From contig JAHIUX010000068.1 in the NCBI GenBank assembly GCA_018816765.1, positions 1 to 64,000 on the forward strand: a stretch of DNA of 64,000 nt, in the 5' to 3' direction. The position numbers and the translations under genes are program-made. Positions 26,700 to 35,672 of this stretch are shown here, in pieces. Every line of letters begins with the position of its first letter. Within the stretch, counting starts at the first letter, position 1. A model generated the notes under the pieces. That model was not told the origin of the DNA, did no database searches, and was given only the letters and a program-made list of their open reading frames with translations. This DNA comes from Bacteroidota bacterium. Lineage in GTDB: Bacteria > Bacteroidota > Bacteroidia > Bacteroidales > F082.

Positions 26700-27416
26700 A
26701 TGATCCGGTTAAGTGTTAACATCAATAAAATAGCCACCTTGCGCAATGCACGTGGCGGAAATGTTCCTGATGTGCAGAAAGCTGCAGTTGACTGTGAACG
26801 CTCCGGTGCCCAGGGCATTACGGTGCATCCCCGTCCCGACCAGCGGCATATTACCTACCGTGATGTGGCTTTGTTGCGCCCCTTGGTGACCACCGAACTG
26901 AATATCGAAGGCAACCCGACTCCCGATTTTATCCGGCTGGTGATCGACAACCATGCCGATCAGGTTACCCTTGTTCCGGATGAACCCGGTCAGCTGACCT
27001 CTGATCATGGATGGAACACCATCAGGTATAATAGCCAACTCAAACAATTGATTCACACTTTTCACCAGGCCGGAATCCGCACCTCGATCTTTGTTGATCC
27101 CGACCCTGAAATGATAAAACACGCCTTTGATACCGGAACCGACAGGATTGAGCTCTATACCGAAAGTTATGCCAGGCTGTTTGAAACGGAAGCTGAAAAA
27201 GCCATTGAACCCTTTATCAGGGCCGCCGAAACAGCTGTAGCCATGGGAATAGGCCTCAACGCCGGCCACGACCTCAGCCTCGTTAACCTGCATTACTTTG
27301 CAAAACATATTCCGGGCCTGCTCGAAGTCTCCATTGGTCATGCACTGATCTGCGATGCCCTTTACCTCGGACTGGAAAACGCAATCCAGCTCTACAGGAG
27401 GCAGTTAATCCTGTAA
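26700..27416 (+). CDS. pdxJ: Pyridoxine 5'-phosphate synthase
   Basis: 238 residues, TIM-barrel enzyme that condenses 3-amino-2-oxopropyl phosphate with 1-deoxy-D-xylulose 5-phosphate in the DXP-dependent vitamin B6 pathway. Diagnostic stretches: [34 protein letters not shown]-type [27 protein letters not shown], and [12 protein letters not shown] near the end. Complete and unremarkable. No other vitamin B6 gene is nearby. Confidence 0.97.
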   Translation: MIRLSVNINKIATLRNARGGNVPDVQKAAVDCERSGAQGITVHPRPDQRHITYRDVALLRPLVTTELNIEGNPTPDFIRLVIDNHADQVTLVPDEPGQLTSDHGWNTIRYNSQLKQLIHTFHQAGIRTSIFVDPDPEMIKHAFDTGTDRIELYTESYARLFETEAEKAIEPFIRAAETAVAMGIGLNAGHDLSLVNLHYFAKHIPGLLEVSIGHALICDALYLGLENAIQLYRRQLIL

Positions 27417-27509
27417 GCTGCAAGGTGTCGGTTTTTGGTTTGCTAAAAAGACCGTTAACCCAACTTCGTTTTTGCCCGATCCAGCCCGGAGCAGGTTACT
27501 GATAAATGT

Positions 27510-27517
27510 TACATTTG
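27510..27517 (+). promoter_or_regulatory. -7 box TACATTTG of the YhhQ-like gene
   Basis: Exact TAnnTTTG match, 26 nt before the ATG at 27544. It supports that start rather than the longer frame opening at 27472. Confidence 0.5.
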
Positions 27518-27543
27518 TAACTCACACTTCTAATTTTACTACC

Positions 27544-28242
27544 ATGGAACTAACCGCCAAACAACGCGCACAGGCCGAAACTTTGTACCTCATTCTGGCA
27601 GCACTCTTTATCACTTCGCTGGTTACCAGCAATATGATATTTCAGAAATTCTTTCACTGGAACCCGTTCGGCATCTATGATTTTCAGCTGAGTGTGGGCA
27701 TCATCGCCTATCCGGTTACCTTTCTTATTACCGATGTGATCTCAGAAGTGTATGGACAGGAAAGGGCAAACAAGGTTGTGCTTGCAGGGGTTTTTGCCAG
27801 CGCTTTCGCCCTGATTATTGTTGTTGTTTCGAACCAGGCACCTGCAACAAGCTGGTCGCCGCTATCCGACAAGGAATTTAGCAAGGCCTTCACCTTTACC
27901 TATCTGGCTGTGGCCGCTTCACTGGCAGCCTATCTGCTTGCGCAGTTTCTGGATGTGCAGATATTTCATTTCTGGAAACGGCAGACCAAGGGAAAGCACC
28001 TTTGGTTACGGAATAATTTCTCGACCTTCAGCAGCCAGTTTGTTGATACCCTCACCGTGCTTACCCTCCTCTGCTCCTTTGGTGTTGTTGAATGGAAATA
28101 TTTCGGCATGTTGATGGCCAATGGCTTTCTGTTCAAGGTGATCTTTGCCCTGTGCGACACCCCATTCGTGTATCTGGCTGTTTTTGGGCTGAAGCGACAT
28201 TTTGGGCTCAAGGGCCATGGCACCGAGCTCAACCTTGCCTGA
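27544..28242 (+). CDS. yhhQ: Queuosine precursor transporter (YhhQ/VUT family)
   Basis: 232-residue integral membrane protein with about six helices. The family (DUF165/VUT) imports queuosine precursors. Typical patterns: TSNMIFQKFF after the first helix, IAYPVTFLITDVISEVYGQERAN, the FLDVQIF segment, and LRNNFSTFSSQFVDTL. The ATG at 27544 gives a normal N-terminus; 24 upstream codons lack support. The queA gene of the same pathway lies 22 kb away. Confidence 0.9.
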   Translation: MELTAKQRAQAETLYLILAALFITSLVTSNMIFQKFFHWNPFGIYDFQLSVGIIAYPVTFLITDVISEVYGQERANKVVLAGVFASAFALIIVVVSNQAPATSWSPLSDKEFSKAFTFTYLAVAASLAAYLLAQFLDVQIFHFWKRQTKGKHLWLRNNFSTFSSQFVDTLTVLTLLCSFGVVEWKYFGMLMANGFLFKVIFALCDTPFVYLAVFGLKRHFGLKGHGTELNLA

Positions 28243-28259
28243 AACAGGCAAAAACATTG

Positions 28260-28267
28260 TACTTTTG
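28260..28267 (+). promoter_or_regulatory. -7 box TACTTTTG of the alpha/beta hydrolase gene
   Basis: Exact TAnnTTTG match, 19 nt before the ATG at 28287; CTTG at 28234-28237 could be the distal element (22-nt spacing). Confidence 0.5.
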
Positions 28268-28286
28268 CAGTGAAAATCAACTTTTC

Positions 28287-29108
28287 ATGAAGCTTTTTTA
28301 CAGAAGATACGGCACCGCAGGCCAACCGGCAATCATCATACTACATGGCTTATTTGGCATCTCCGACAACTGGGTAACCTTTGGCCGCAGGATGGCTGAT
28401 GAAGGTTTCGATGTCATTATACCCGATCAGCGTAATCATGGGCTGTCGCCACACAGCACTGTGTTCAACTACCTGGCATTAACGGATGACCTGATGGAAC
28501 TCATCGATGAGCTGGATGTGGAAAAACCAGCCTTGCTGGGTCACAGCATGGGTGGCAAGGTAGCCATGCGGTTTACGCTCGAAAATCCCGGCATGGTTGA
28601 CAAACTCATAGTGGTTGATATTACACTGAAGGCCTATGGCGACAGGCCACACCACCGAAACATCATCAGTGCAATGCAAGCCGTGAAGCTTGAGGAGGCA
28701 CAATCGCGGCAGGAAGTTGAACGCCAACTGCAGAGCAGCATTACAGAAATCCGCACGCGCCAGTTTCTGATGAAAAACCTGCACTGGAAAGGAAAGAACC
28801 AGCTTGAGTGGCGCATCAACCTCAGTGGCATCAACGATAACCTTGGCGCCATGTTCGATGCCATACAGACTGAAGTTCAATACCATCGTCCGGCTTTGTT
28901 TGTCCGTGGAGGACAATCGGACTATATCCTTCCGTCGGACTATGCCCAAATCAGACAGAACTTTCCAAAAGCCGAAATTATCACCATCGAAGGCGCATCA
29001 CACTGGGTGCACGCCGAAGCACCTGAGCAGTTTTATCAGCTGGGTTATGGCTTCTTAACAGGGACACCGGACTGGTTGGGCGAAAATCAGGATGGCTCTT
29101 TCCGGTAG
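28287..29108 (+). CDS. Alpha/beta hydrolase, YbfF-like esterase
   Basis: 273 residues. Nucleophile elbow LLGHSMGGK with S87, an oxyanion strand ILHGLFG near residue 18, VPDQRNHG-like IIPDQRNHGLSPHS, and the C-terminal catalytic histidine in ASHWVHAE. The order fits YbfF/EPHX-like esterases. The start was placed at 28287 (MKLFYRRYG), just after a -7 box; the frame is open back to 28092, but that part overlaps the yhhQ gene. The last 22 bp overlap the 3' end of the convergent tatC. Confidence 0.88.
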   Translation: MKLFYRRYGTAGQPAIIILHGLFGISDNWVTFGRRMADEGFDVIIPDQRNHGLSPHSTVFNYLALTDDLMELIDELDVEKPALLGHSMGGKVAMRFTLENPGMVDKLIVVDITLKAYGDRPHHRNIISAMQAVKLEEAQSRQEVERQLQSSITEIRTRQFLMKNLHWKGKNQLEWRINLSGINDNLGAMFDAIQTEVQYHRPALFVRGGQSDYILPSDYAQIRQNFPKAEIITIEGASHWVHAEAPEQFYQLGYGFLTGTPDWLGENQDGSFR

Positions 29109-29902
29109 ATGCGCTCCGAAACATAAATACTCAGCTCGTACAAGCCCATCAGCGGAATGCAAACAATGATCTGGCTGAACACATCTGGCGGGGTGATGAT
29201 GGCAGAAATTATGAGCAGAATCACCAGGGTGTATTTGCGGTTGCGCTTCATGAAAGCAGGTGTGATCAAGCCAATTTTTGTCAGGAAAAAGATCACTATT
29301 GGCAATTCAAACACCACGCCAAGCGAGAAAGTGACAGAAACAACCATGCTGATATAGGAGTTGAGTGAGATCTGATTCTGAATCGTATCACTCACATGGT
29401 AGTTTCCGAAAAAATTCACTGTCAGCGGCACGATCAGAAAATAACTGAACAGCACACCTGTATAAAACAAGGCGGAACTTACTACAACCGCATTTGACGA
29501 ATATTTGGCTTCGCGGTACTTGAGTGCCGGACGCACGAAACGCCAGATTTCATTCAGCACAAAAGGAAAGCCGATGACTACTCCAACGATAAAGGAAATA
29601 TACATATGGGTCAGAAACTGACCCGACATATTGATGTTGATGATTTGCAATGTCAGGTCGCCCATGCAGATCGAAGGCATCGACAGCCACTCACCCAGCC
29701 GGCACAGCATGCGGTTGGTAAAAAAATCGCTGGTGCTTGGCGCCAGGATGATGGTGTCGAACACAAATTTGCGATTGAAGAAAGCTACCACGGCAATTGC
29801 CAACACCACCATGATGCTGCGCAGTATCATCCACCGCAATTCCTCAAGATGCTCCCAGAAGGACATCTCTTTTTCTGCATTGGCCTTTTTCTTTTTCAAC
29901 AC
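29087..29902 (-). CDS. tatC: Sec-independent protein translocase TatC
   Basis: 271 residues with six hydrophobic helices. TatC is the substrate-binding core of the twin-arginine translocase in the inner membrane. MSFWEHLEELRW is the canonical N-terminal motif, and FPFVLNEIWRFVRPALKYRE, FLTKIGLIT and AIITPPDVFSQIIVCIPL follow. The frame opens with GTG at 29902; an internal ATG at 29866 would start exactly at MSFWEHL and is an equal candidate. No tatA/B gene is adjacent. Confidence 0.95.
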   Translation of the reverse strand: MLKKKKANAEKEMSFWEHLEELRWMILRSIMVVLAIAVVAFFNRKFVFDTIILAPSTSDFFTNRMLCRLGEWLSMPSICMGDLTLQIININMSGQFLTHMYISFIVGVVIGFPFVLNEIWRFVRPALKYREAKYSSNAVVVSSALFYTGVLFSYFLIVPLTVNFFGNYHVSDTIQNQISLNSYISMVVSVTFSLGVVFELPIVIFFLTKIGLITPAFMKRNRKYTLVILLIISAIITPPDVFSQIIVCIPLMGLYELSIYVSERIYRKEPS

Positions 29903-29924
29903 AATTCTTTGTCGTTAGGGTCGT

Positions 29925-29932
29925 CAAAAGTA
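29925..29932 (-). promoter_or_regulatory. -7 box TACTTTTG of tatC
   Basis: CAAAAGTA on the plus strand; exact TAnnTTTG match on the minus strand, 22 nt before the GTG at 29902. Confidence 0.5.
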
Positions 29933-30102
29933 CAAAATGTTCTTGTTTGCACTGTTCCGCAAGTGTACATTTAATTCCTGAGCAACGGCCATGGCCGGAT
30001 AGAAACTGCTAACACCTGCAATTCTTCTCAACATCAAATTTTCACTAAAACAAGCGGCAAATATTTGTTTGTTTGGAATGCTTCTAAATAGGAGGAAAGC
30101 CG

Positions 30103-30110
30103 TACTTTTG
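30103..30110 (+). promoter_or_regulatory. -7 box TACTTTTG of the FAD oxidoreductase gene
   Basis: Exact TAnnTTTG match, 15 nt before the ATG at 30126. Confidence 0.5.
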
Positions 30111-30125
30111 TGAAAATAAGCTTCC

Positions 30126-31307
30126 ATGAAGAACTACTACGATTATATTGTTGTTGGTGGCGGTGTTGCCGGTTTCAAATCGGCAGAAACCATCCGCAGG
30201 TATGATCAGCAAGGTAGCATCCTGCTAGTAAACAACGAAGACCGCATTCCCTACAAACGCACCAAAATCAGCAAGACCCTTGCTGTGGAGGCCCCCCTGA
30301 ATGCCTTTGTTCTTGCTGCGAAAGGCTGGTACCATGCGCAGGGAATCGAATTGGTTGCTGATGAGGTTTTGAGTTTTTCCATAAAGGCCAAAAGCCTGAG
30401 CCTTAAACAGGGTGGCCGGCATCAGTTCAATAAACTGATCTTGTGTACAGGTTCAGCTGCCATCATTCCTGTACTTAAGGGCCAGGCAAAAAAAGACATT
30501 ATGCTGTTGCGCACTGCGGCGGACCACGATCGCATTAAAAATACCATTAAAGCCAATGACAAAGTCATTGTTTCGGGTGGCGGTGTCGAAGGCATTGAAC
30601 TTGCCGAGCAGGCTTTGAAAATGGGTGCAAGTGTCACCCTGGTGCACAACAACTTTCATTTGCTGAACAAGCATTTCGACAAGCATTTTGCCGGACTCAT
30701 TCACCAGCTATTAGCTGATAACGGCATTCAGGTGATATTTAATGAGAGTATCCGATCGCTGAGCAACACTGGCAATGGCAAAAAGCTTGTACAGATCGGT
30801 GATCTGATTCACACGGTGGCCGAGCATATCCTGGTCAGCAACGGGAGCCAGCCGCGTACAGAACTAGGTCGCCGTGCCGGTTTGGAAGTGAACAAAGGCA
30901 TCCTTGTGGATGCCTATATGCAGACCTCATCTCCCGATATTTATGCAGCCGGTGATGTGGCTGAACATGCTGAAGGCGTGGTCACCGGACTGTGGCACGC
31001 AGCTGAAGCGCAGGGTGTTGTTGCCGGAAGCAATGCCGCCGGTGAAAAAATCGCCTATCACCAGAGGCCATACCGGCTAAAACTCGACATCTTTGATCAG
31101 TACTTTTTCTCACTGAATATGCCAGCCAGCATAATGGGGTATGAAGTCGTCCACTGGCGCCGGAATCAGGCCGAATACAGTTGCTATTTCAAGGATAACA
31201 AGCTCCAGGGAATGTTGATGGCAAACGACAAAGATAAGGCCAAGCTATGCGAGCAGGCTGTGCATGAGCATTGGAGTATGGCAAAAACGAAAAAGCAGCT
31301 TGGGTAA
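30126..31307 (+). CDS. NAD(P)/FAD-dependent oxidoreductase, rubredoxin-reductase-like
   Basis: 393 residues. FAD-binding Rossmann motif YIVVGGGVAGFKSAETI at the N-terminus, second nucleotide-binding motif VIVSGGGVEGIELAEQA (~149-165), and the FAD-contact motif DIYAAGDVAEH near residue 280. Layout fits the pyridine nucleotide-disulfide oxidoreductase group that includes rubredoxin:NAD+ reductase, NorW and nitrite-reductase NAD domains. It lacks a CxxC redox pair. The electron acceptor is unknown. Monocistronic; convergent with lacI 20 bp away. Confidence 0.88.
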   Translation: MKNYYDYIVVGGGVAGFKSAETIRRYDQQGSILLVNNEDRIPYKRTKISKTLAVEAPLNAFVLAAKGWYHAQGIELVADEVLSFSIKAKSLSLKQGGRHQFNKLILCTGSAAIIPVLKGQAKKDIMLLRTAADHDRIKNTIKANDKVIVSGGGVEGIELAEQALKMGASVTLVHNNFHLLNKHFDKHFAGLIHQLLADNGIQVIFNESIRSLSNTGNGKKLVQIGDLIHTVAEHILVSNGSQPRTELGRRAGLEVNKGILVDAYMQTSSPDIYAAGDVAEHAEGVVTGLWHAAEAQGVVAGSNAAGEKIAYHQRPYRLKLDIFDQYFFSLNMPASIMGYEVVHWRRNQAEYSCYFKDNKLQGMLMANDKDKAKLCEQAVHEHWSMAKTKKQLG

Positions 31308-31327
31308 ACGGATACGGTAAATGTAGC

Positions 31328-32338
31328 CTAAGTTGATTTACGCGCGACCAATCGTGTCTTAATCACTTTCCGTTCAGGCTTCAGCGGAGGCTGGCTGTTT
31401 TCTTTCAGCCTGCGCAGCAACATCAGGCAGGCTTCGCGACCCAATTCAAACCCAAACTGATCGATGGTGGTCAGTTCCGGTTCGCAGAGGCTGGCCGACT
31501 TGCTGTTCTCAAAACCAACAACCTTTACATCTTCAGGCACCCTCAAATTCAACTCATGTGCCGCCTTGATGATGGCAATTGCTGACATATCATTTACGGC
31601 AAAGAACCCATCGGGCCTGTTGGGCTGTTTCAGAATGCTCAATGCCAGCTTTTTACTTTCGTCAAAGGTGTCGGTTGGAAAAACCAGGTTGAGGTCAACA
31701 TGTATATTGTGCTTCAACAAGGCGTCATGGTAGCCGGCAAGGCGGTTCTTCCCGATCAGCAGGTGCTGGGGAGCCGAGAAATGGGCAATCCGTTTACAGC
31801 CTTTCTCAATCAGGTGGTTAACGGCCAGAAAAGCGCCCTGATAGTCGTCGGCAACAACCTGGTCGGCGAGCAGGCCATCCACCACCCGGTCGAAAAACAC
31901 CACTGGAATTTCATTTTCGACAAGCTTCATGAAGTGTGAGAAATCAAGTGTTTCTTTCGAAAACGATACCAGAACCCCATCAACCCTGTTTGTCAGCACT
32001 GCATGGGTGTTGTTTACCTCGCGTTTATATGACTCATTCGACTGAAACACCATCACGCTGTAGTCATTTTTATAGGCGACTTCTTCAATTCCGTTGATGA
32101 TGGCCGAAAAGAAATAGTGTTCAATTTCGGGAATGATCAAACCGATCGTGCGTGTTGAATTGCTTCTCAGGTTCAAGGCAATCATATTGGGTCTGTATCC
32201 CAGCAAGGCCGCCAGTTCCTTGACAGCAGTGCGTGTCTTCGGACTGATATCGGGATGATCTTTTAACGCACGGGAAACCGTAGAGGTGGACAAACCCAGC
32301 TTTATTGCTATATCTTTGATGGTAATTTGGCGTTTCAT
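31328..32338 (-). CDS. LacI-family transcriptional regulator of the alpha-glucan genes
   Basis: 336 residues. N-terminal LacI helix-turn-helix (ITIKDIAIKLGLSTSTVSRAL) and hinge (YRPNMIALNLRSNSTRTIGLI), followed by a periplasmic-binding-protein-like sensor domain (IEHYFFSAIINGIEEVA, GVLVSFSKE, DGFFAVNDMSAI, GFEN). Divergent from susC with two operator-like sites in between. Likely senses a maltose-type sugar and controls the sites listed at 9.2, 32.4, 32.5 and 41.5 kb (inference). It would take the place of SusR in the B. thetaiotaomicron system. Confidence 0.93.
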   Translation of the reverse strand: MKRQITIKDIAIKLGLSTSTVSRALKDHPDISPKTRTAVKELAALLGYRPNMIALNLRSNSTRTIGLIIPEIEHYFFSAIINGIEEVAYKNDYSVMVFQSNESYKREVNNTHAVLTNRVDGVLVSFSKETLDFSHFMKLVENEIPVVFFDRVVDGLLADQVVADDYQGAFLAVNHLIEKGCKRIAHFSAPQHLLIGKNRLAGYHDALLKHNIHVDLNLVFPTDTFDESKKLALSILKQPNRPDGFFAVNDMSAIAIIKAAHELNLRVPEDVKVVGFENSKSASLCEPELTTIDQFGFELGREACLMLLRRLKENSQPPLKPERKVIKTRLVARKST

Positions 32339-32440
32339 AAGTTGTTTGGATTACAGAAGCCGTGTAAAGATAGTAAAACAAGGCATCGTGCAGCAATGTT
32401 CACAAAAAATATGTGCCGCTTGGTTCGAACAAAGAACAAT

Positions 32441-32454
32441 TTCAACCGTTTGCA
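32441..32454. promoter_or_regulatory. LacI-type operator candidate (site 2)
   Basis: TTCAACCGTTTGCA, 13 of 14 matches to TGCAACCGTTTGCA, in the lacI-susC intergenic region. The adjoining 17-mer at 32444-32460 is identical to that at 9207-9223. It is 103 bp upstream of the lacI ATG (minus) and 54 bp upstream of the susC -7 box. Confidence 0.65.
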
Positions 32455-32507
32455 TAACGAAAAACACAAAATATCGAAGCCTTAAAACAATTAACTTAAT
32501 GTTTTAT

Positions 32508-32515
32508 TAATTTTG
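32508..32515 (+). promoter_or_regulatory. -7 box TAATTTTG of susC
   Basis: Exact TAnnTTTG match between the two operator candidates, 115 nt before the susC ATG. A repressor on the downstream operator could block elongation from it. Confidence 0.45.
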
Positions 32516-32532
32516 TTATAACCATTTATTAT

Positions 32533-32546
32533 TGCAACCGTTTAAC
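32533..32546. promoter_or_regulatory. LacI-type operator candidate (site 3)
   Basis: TGCAACCGTTTAAC keeps the left half-site and CG core (11 of 14 matches to site 4) but has a degenerate right half. It lies just downstream of the susC -7 box. Confidence 0.5.
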
Positions 32547-32630
32547 CATTTGATTTCAGCACATTCAGATTATTACCACGTACCGGATCGATTATACCAA
32601 TCACTATCTTAAACATAAAATGAATGAAGT

Positions 32631-35600
32631 ATGAGTAAATTAATTTTACACACATTGTCGGTCGTCATACTGACGATTGCCTTTTCCGTTAGCTACGGCC
32701 AGACTGGCTCGGTAAGCGGTATGGTAAAAGACAAGTCATCAGGCGAAACCATGCCAGGAGCCAATGTGCTGATCAAAGGCACGCTCATCGGCCAGTCAGC
32801 AGATTTCGACGGGAAATTCCTTATCGCAGATATTCCTGTCGGAACGGTTGAAATTGAAGCCAGTTTTGTCGGATACCTGCCGGTTACGAAAACCATTGTC
32901 ATTACTGAAGGTAAGACACTTATGGTAAATTTCGACCTGACACCTGATGCAGTAGCCCTCGAAGAAACAGTGGTTATCGGTTACGGTGTTCAGAAGAAAA
33001 GTGATAAGACCGGAGCCATCTCCCATGTCACTGCTGATGAGCTGAATCAGGGCTCACTCACCGATCCCATCCAGGGATTGCAGGGTAAGGCAGCTGGTGT
33101 GCTCATTACTAAAAAAGGCGGTGACCCAAATGCCGGATTCTCTGTAAGAATCCGTGGTTCAGCCGGGTATGAGTCAAACACCCAGCCATTGTTCGTTATT
33201 GACGGTGTGCCAAACGCCGATCCTACTGCCATCGCTTCCGAAGACATCGAAAGCTATAACGTACTGAAAGACGCTGCCAGCACCGCCATTTACGGTTCAC
33301 AAGGTGCCAATGGGGTCATCATCATCACCACAAAAAAAGGAAGCATGTCGCAAGTGAAAGGCAAAAAGAGTCCTGCCAAGGTAGAACTTTCGAGCCGCAT
33401 GTCGTTCGACAAGGTAGCCAACACCCTGAATGTGCTTTCTGCGGATGAACTGCGTAAGTTCGCTGAATTAAAACTACAGGCTTCACTGCCCGGGCATCCA
33501 GACTGGACTGTCGACAGCATCTTCACCGACGGTGGTACCAACACCGACTGGCAGAAAGAAATTTACCGTCTTGGTGTGACCAACGAAACTCACCTCAACT
33601 TTTATGGCGGTGACGAAAACAGCTCCTATTACGGATCACTTGCCCGCTCAACCTGGCAGGGTGTCATGAAAGGAACCGAAAAAGACAGGACCAACGCAAA
33701 GGTGAACCTGAGCCATAAAGCACTGAACGATAAACTAACCCTCTCGGGAAACCTGACCACCTCCTTTGAAAACAACGATTACGAAAACTATGGTGGATGG
33801 GGCAAGGACGACATCATTTATCAGGCCATCAGCCGGAATCCCACCGACCCCGTTTTCGATGCCGATGGCAACTATGACAAAACACAAAGGGAATTCAACT
33901 ACGAAAACCCACTGGCCATCATCAATATGGTGACCAATGTGCGCGATGCCAAACGCTACAACGCCAACATCAAGGCTGACCTCGAAATTACAAAAGGACT
34001 TATCGGTAGCGTAAGCGCCGGATACCTCAGGTCGGACCAGGAAGGAACCTATTTCAGGCCAGCCGGAGTTTTTGCATCGGCCGACAACGGTTTTGCCCGC
34101 AGGTATTATGAAAACAATGTCCAGAAAATCATCGAAACAACCTTAAACTACAACAAGAAAATCAATGATTTTCATAACATTGATGTGATTGCCGGTCATT
34201 CATGGCAGGAAAACGGTTACGACGGTTTCTCAGCCCAGGCCACAAATGCACAGTCGCCAGGCATTGGCGCCGACAACCTTCAGTCGTTGGTTGACGTCAA
34301 ATGGGGTGATGTGAATTCATACCGTGGCGAATCAAGGCTGATCGGTATGTTTGGCAGGGTGCAGTATAATTTTAACTCGACCTATTATGCATCGGCTTCT
34401 ATCCGCCGCGACGGTTCGACCAAGTTTGGTGAAAACAACCGCTGGGGATGGTTCCCGACAGCAGCCCTTGGCTGGAGTATCCATAACGAAGAATTCATGT
34501 CGCAGGTGAAATGGGTCGACCAGTTAAAACTCAGGGCAGGTTATGGTGTATCCGGAAACCAGGCCATCGGAAGTTACCGCAGCCAGGTTGCATGGCAGCC
34601 CAGCGGTATTGTCATTAACCCTGAAACAGGTCAACAGGTTATCTCGTTCCAGCCCGCATGGAATGCCAATCCGGACCTGCGTTGGGAACGCACCGGTGAA
34701 ATCAATGTGGGTATCGACTTCGCCATGTTTAACAGCCGCATCAGCGGTAGCCTCGAAGTATACTCAAAGAACACCACCGATTTGCTCGGTATCTATTTTG
34801 TTCCTGTTCCACCGAACCTCTCAAACACCACCTATGCCAACTCAGGTGCCATCACCAACAAGGGTATTGAATTGTACGCCCAGGCATTTCTTGTCGACAA
34901 AAGGGACGTTAAATGGAAATCGAGCCTGACAGTAGCCCACAACAAATCGAAGTTCACCGACCTGGGCGATTACCAGAAAGATGAAGACGGTGTGCGTAAA
35001 GCCGGTTACATCTCAGGCCGCGGTATGGTGGGCGACGAATATTTTGTCAGCGGATTTGCTGTTGGCCAAGAAGTTGGCGCATTCTACCTGCCTAAATATG
35101 TGGGCATCCAGAATGGCTATTTTATCTATGAATCCAAATCAGGCGGCTTCACCAACAAGCTGGCCGACGCCAAACGTAAATTCGTTGGTTCAGCCAACCC
35201 TGATGTTGAACTCGGCTGGTCAAACTCAGTGACCCTGTTCAAAAACTGGAACGTCGATTTCGCTTTCCGTTCACTGATCGGCAACCAGGTGTACAATGCC
35301 ACCAAAATGTTCTTCGACTTCCCGGGCAATATGCCTTCATTGAATGGCTTACCTGAGGCTGAAGACTGGTATAACCAGGGACGTACGATGACCGGTGCAA
35401 CCATTGCCGACATTTATCTCGAAGATGCATCATTTGTAAGACTTGACTACATCACACTTGCGTATAATGTGAACACCTCGAAAATCGACTGGCTGAACAG
35501 CCTGAAGGTTTATGTGGTGGCCAACAACCTCTTTACGATAACCGGCTACTCGGGTATCGACCCTGAAACTTCTATCGGCGGTGTTGTATATGGGATTGAT

Positions 35601-35660
35601 CAGTACAATGTTTATCCCAAAACAAGGACCTTCTCAATTGGATTTAACGCAAGCTTCTAA
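32631..35660 (+). CDS. susC: SusC-like TonB-dependent outer-membrane transporter
   Basis: 1009 residues. Signal peptide to ~23 (FSVSYGQ), carboxypeptidase-regulatory-like domain (~27-105, GSVSGMVKDKSSGETMPGAN), TonB-box-like EETVVIGYG, a plug domain with FVIDGVPNADPTAIASEDIE and DAASTAIYGSQGANGVIIITTKKG (the SusC signature), and a long beta-barrel ending TFSIGFNASF with terminal Phe. Imports large oligosaccharides across the outer membrane with SusD as lid. Starts a susC-susD-susE-like operon (12-bp and 57-bp gaps). Context points to maltooligosaccharides. Confidence 0.95.
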   Translation: MSKLILHTLSVVILTIAFSVSYGQTGSVSGMVKDKSSGETMPGANVLIKGTLIGQSADFDGKFLIADIPVGTVEIEASFVGYLPVTKTIVITEGKTLMVNFDLTPDAVALEETVVIGYGVQKKSDKTGAISHVTADELNQGSLTDPIQGLQGKAAGVLITKKGGDPNAGFSVRIRGSAGYESNTQPLFVIDGVPNADPTAIASEDIESYNVLKDAASTAIYGSQGANGVIIITTKKGSMSQVKGKKSPAKVELSSRMSFDKVANTLNVLSADELRKFAELKLQASLPGHPDWTVDSIFTDGGTNTDWQKEIYRLGVTNETHLNFYGGDENSSYYGSLARSTWQGVMKGTEKDRTNAKVNLSHKALNDKLTLSGNLTTSFENNDYENYGGWGKDDIIYQAISRNPTDPVFDADGNYDKTQREFNYENPLAIINMVTNVRDAKRYNANIKADLEITKGLIGSVSAGYLRSDQEGTYFRPAGVFASADNGFARRYYENNVQKIIETTLNYNKKINDFHNIDVIAGHSWQENGYDGFSAQATNAQSPGIGADNLQSLVDVKWGDVNSYRGESRLIGMFGRVQYNFNSTYYASASIRRDGSTKFGENNRWGWFPTAALGWSIHNEEFMSQVKWVDQLKLRAGYGVSGNQAIGSYRSQVAWQPSGIVINPETGQQVISFQPAWNANPDLRWERTGEINVGIDFAMFNSRISGSLEVYSKNTTDLLGIYFVPVPPNLSNTTYANSGAITNKGIELYAQAFLVDKRDVKWKSSLTVAHNKSKFTDLGDYQKDEDGVRKAGYISGRGMVGDEYFVSGFAVGQEVGAFYLPKYVGIQNGYFIYESKSGGFTNKLADAKRKFVGSANPDVELGWSNSVTLFKNWNVDFAFRSLIGNQVYNATKMFFDFPGNMPSLNGLPEAEDWYNQGRTMTGATIADIYLEDASFVRLDYITLAYNVNTSKIDWLNSLKVYVVANNLFTITGYSGIDPETSIGGVVYGIDQYNVYPKTRTFSIGFNASF

Positions 35661-35672
35661 TACGATACAACG

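Noticed and set aside
27421-27543. preQ1 riboswitch before the YhhQ-like gene
   Set aside because: The leader has no recognisable preQ1-I core, and a -7 box at 27510 would leave too short a leader.
28092-28286. Upstream part of the alpha/beta hydrolase frame
   Set aside because: Overlaps the 3' part of yhhQ in another frame and lacks family residues; the hydrolase fold begins at 28287.
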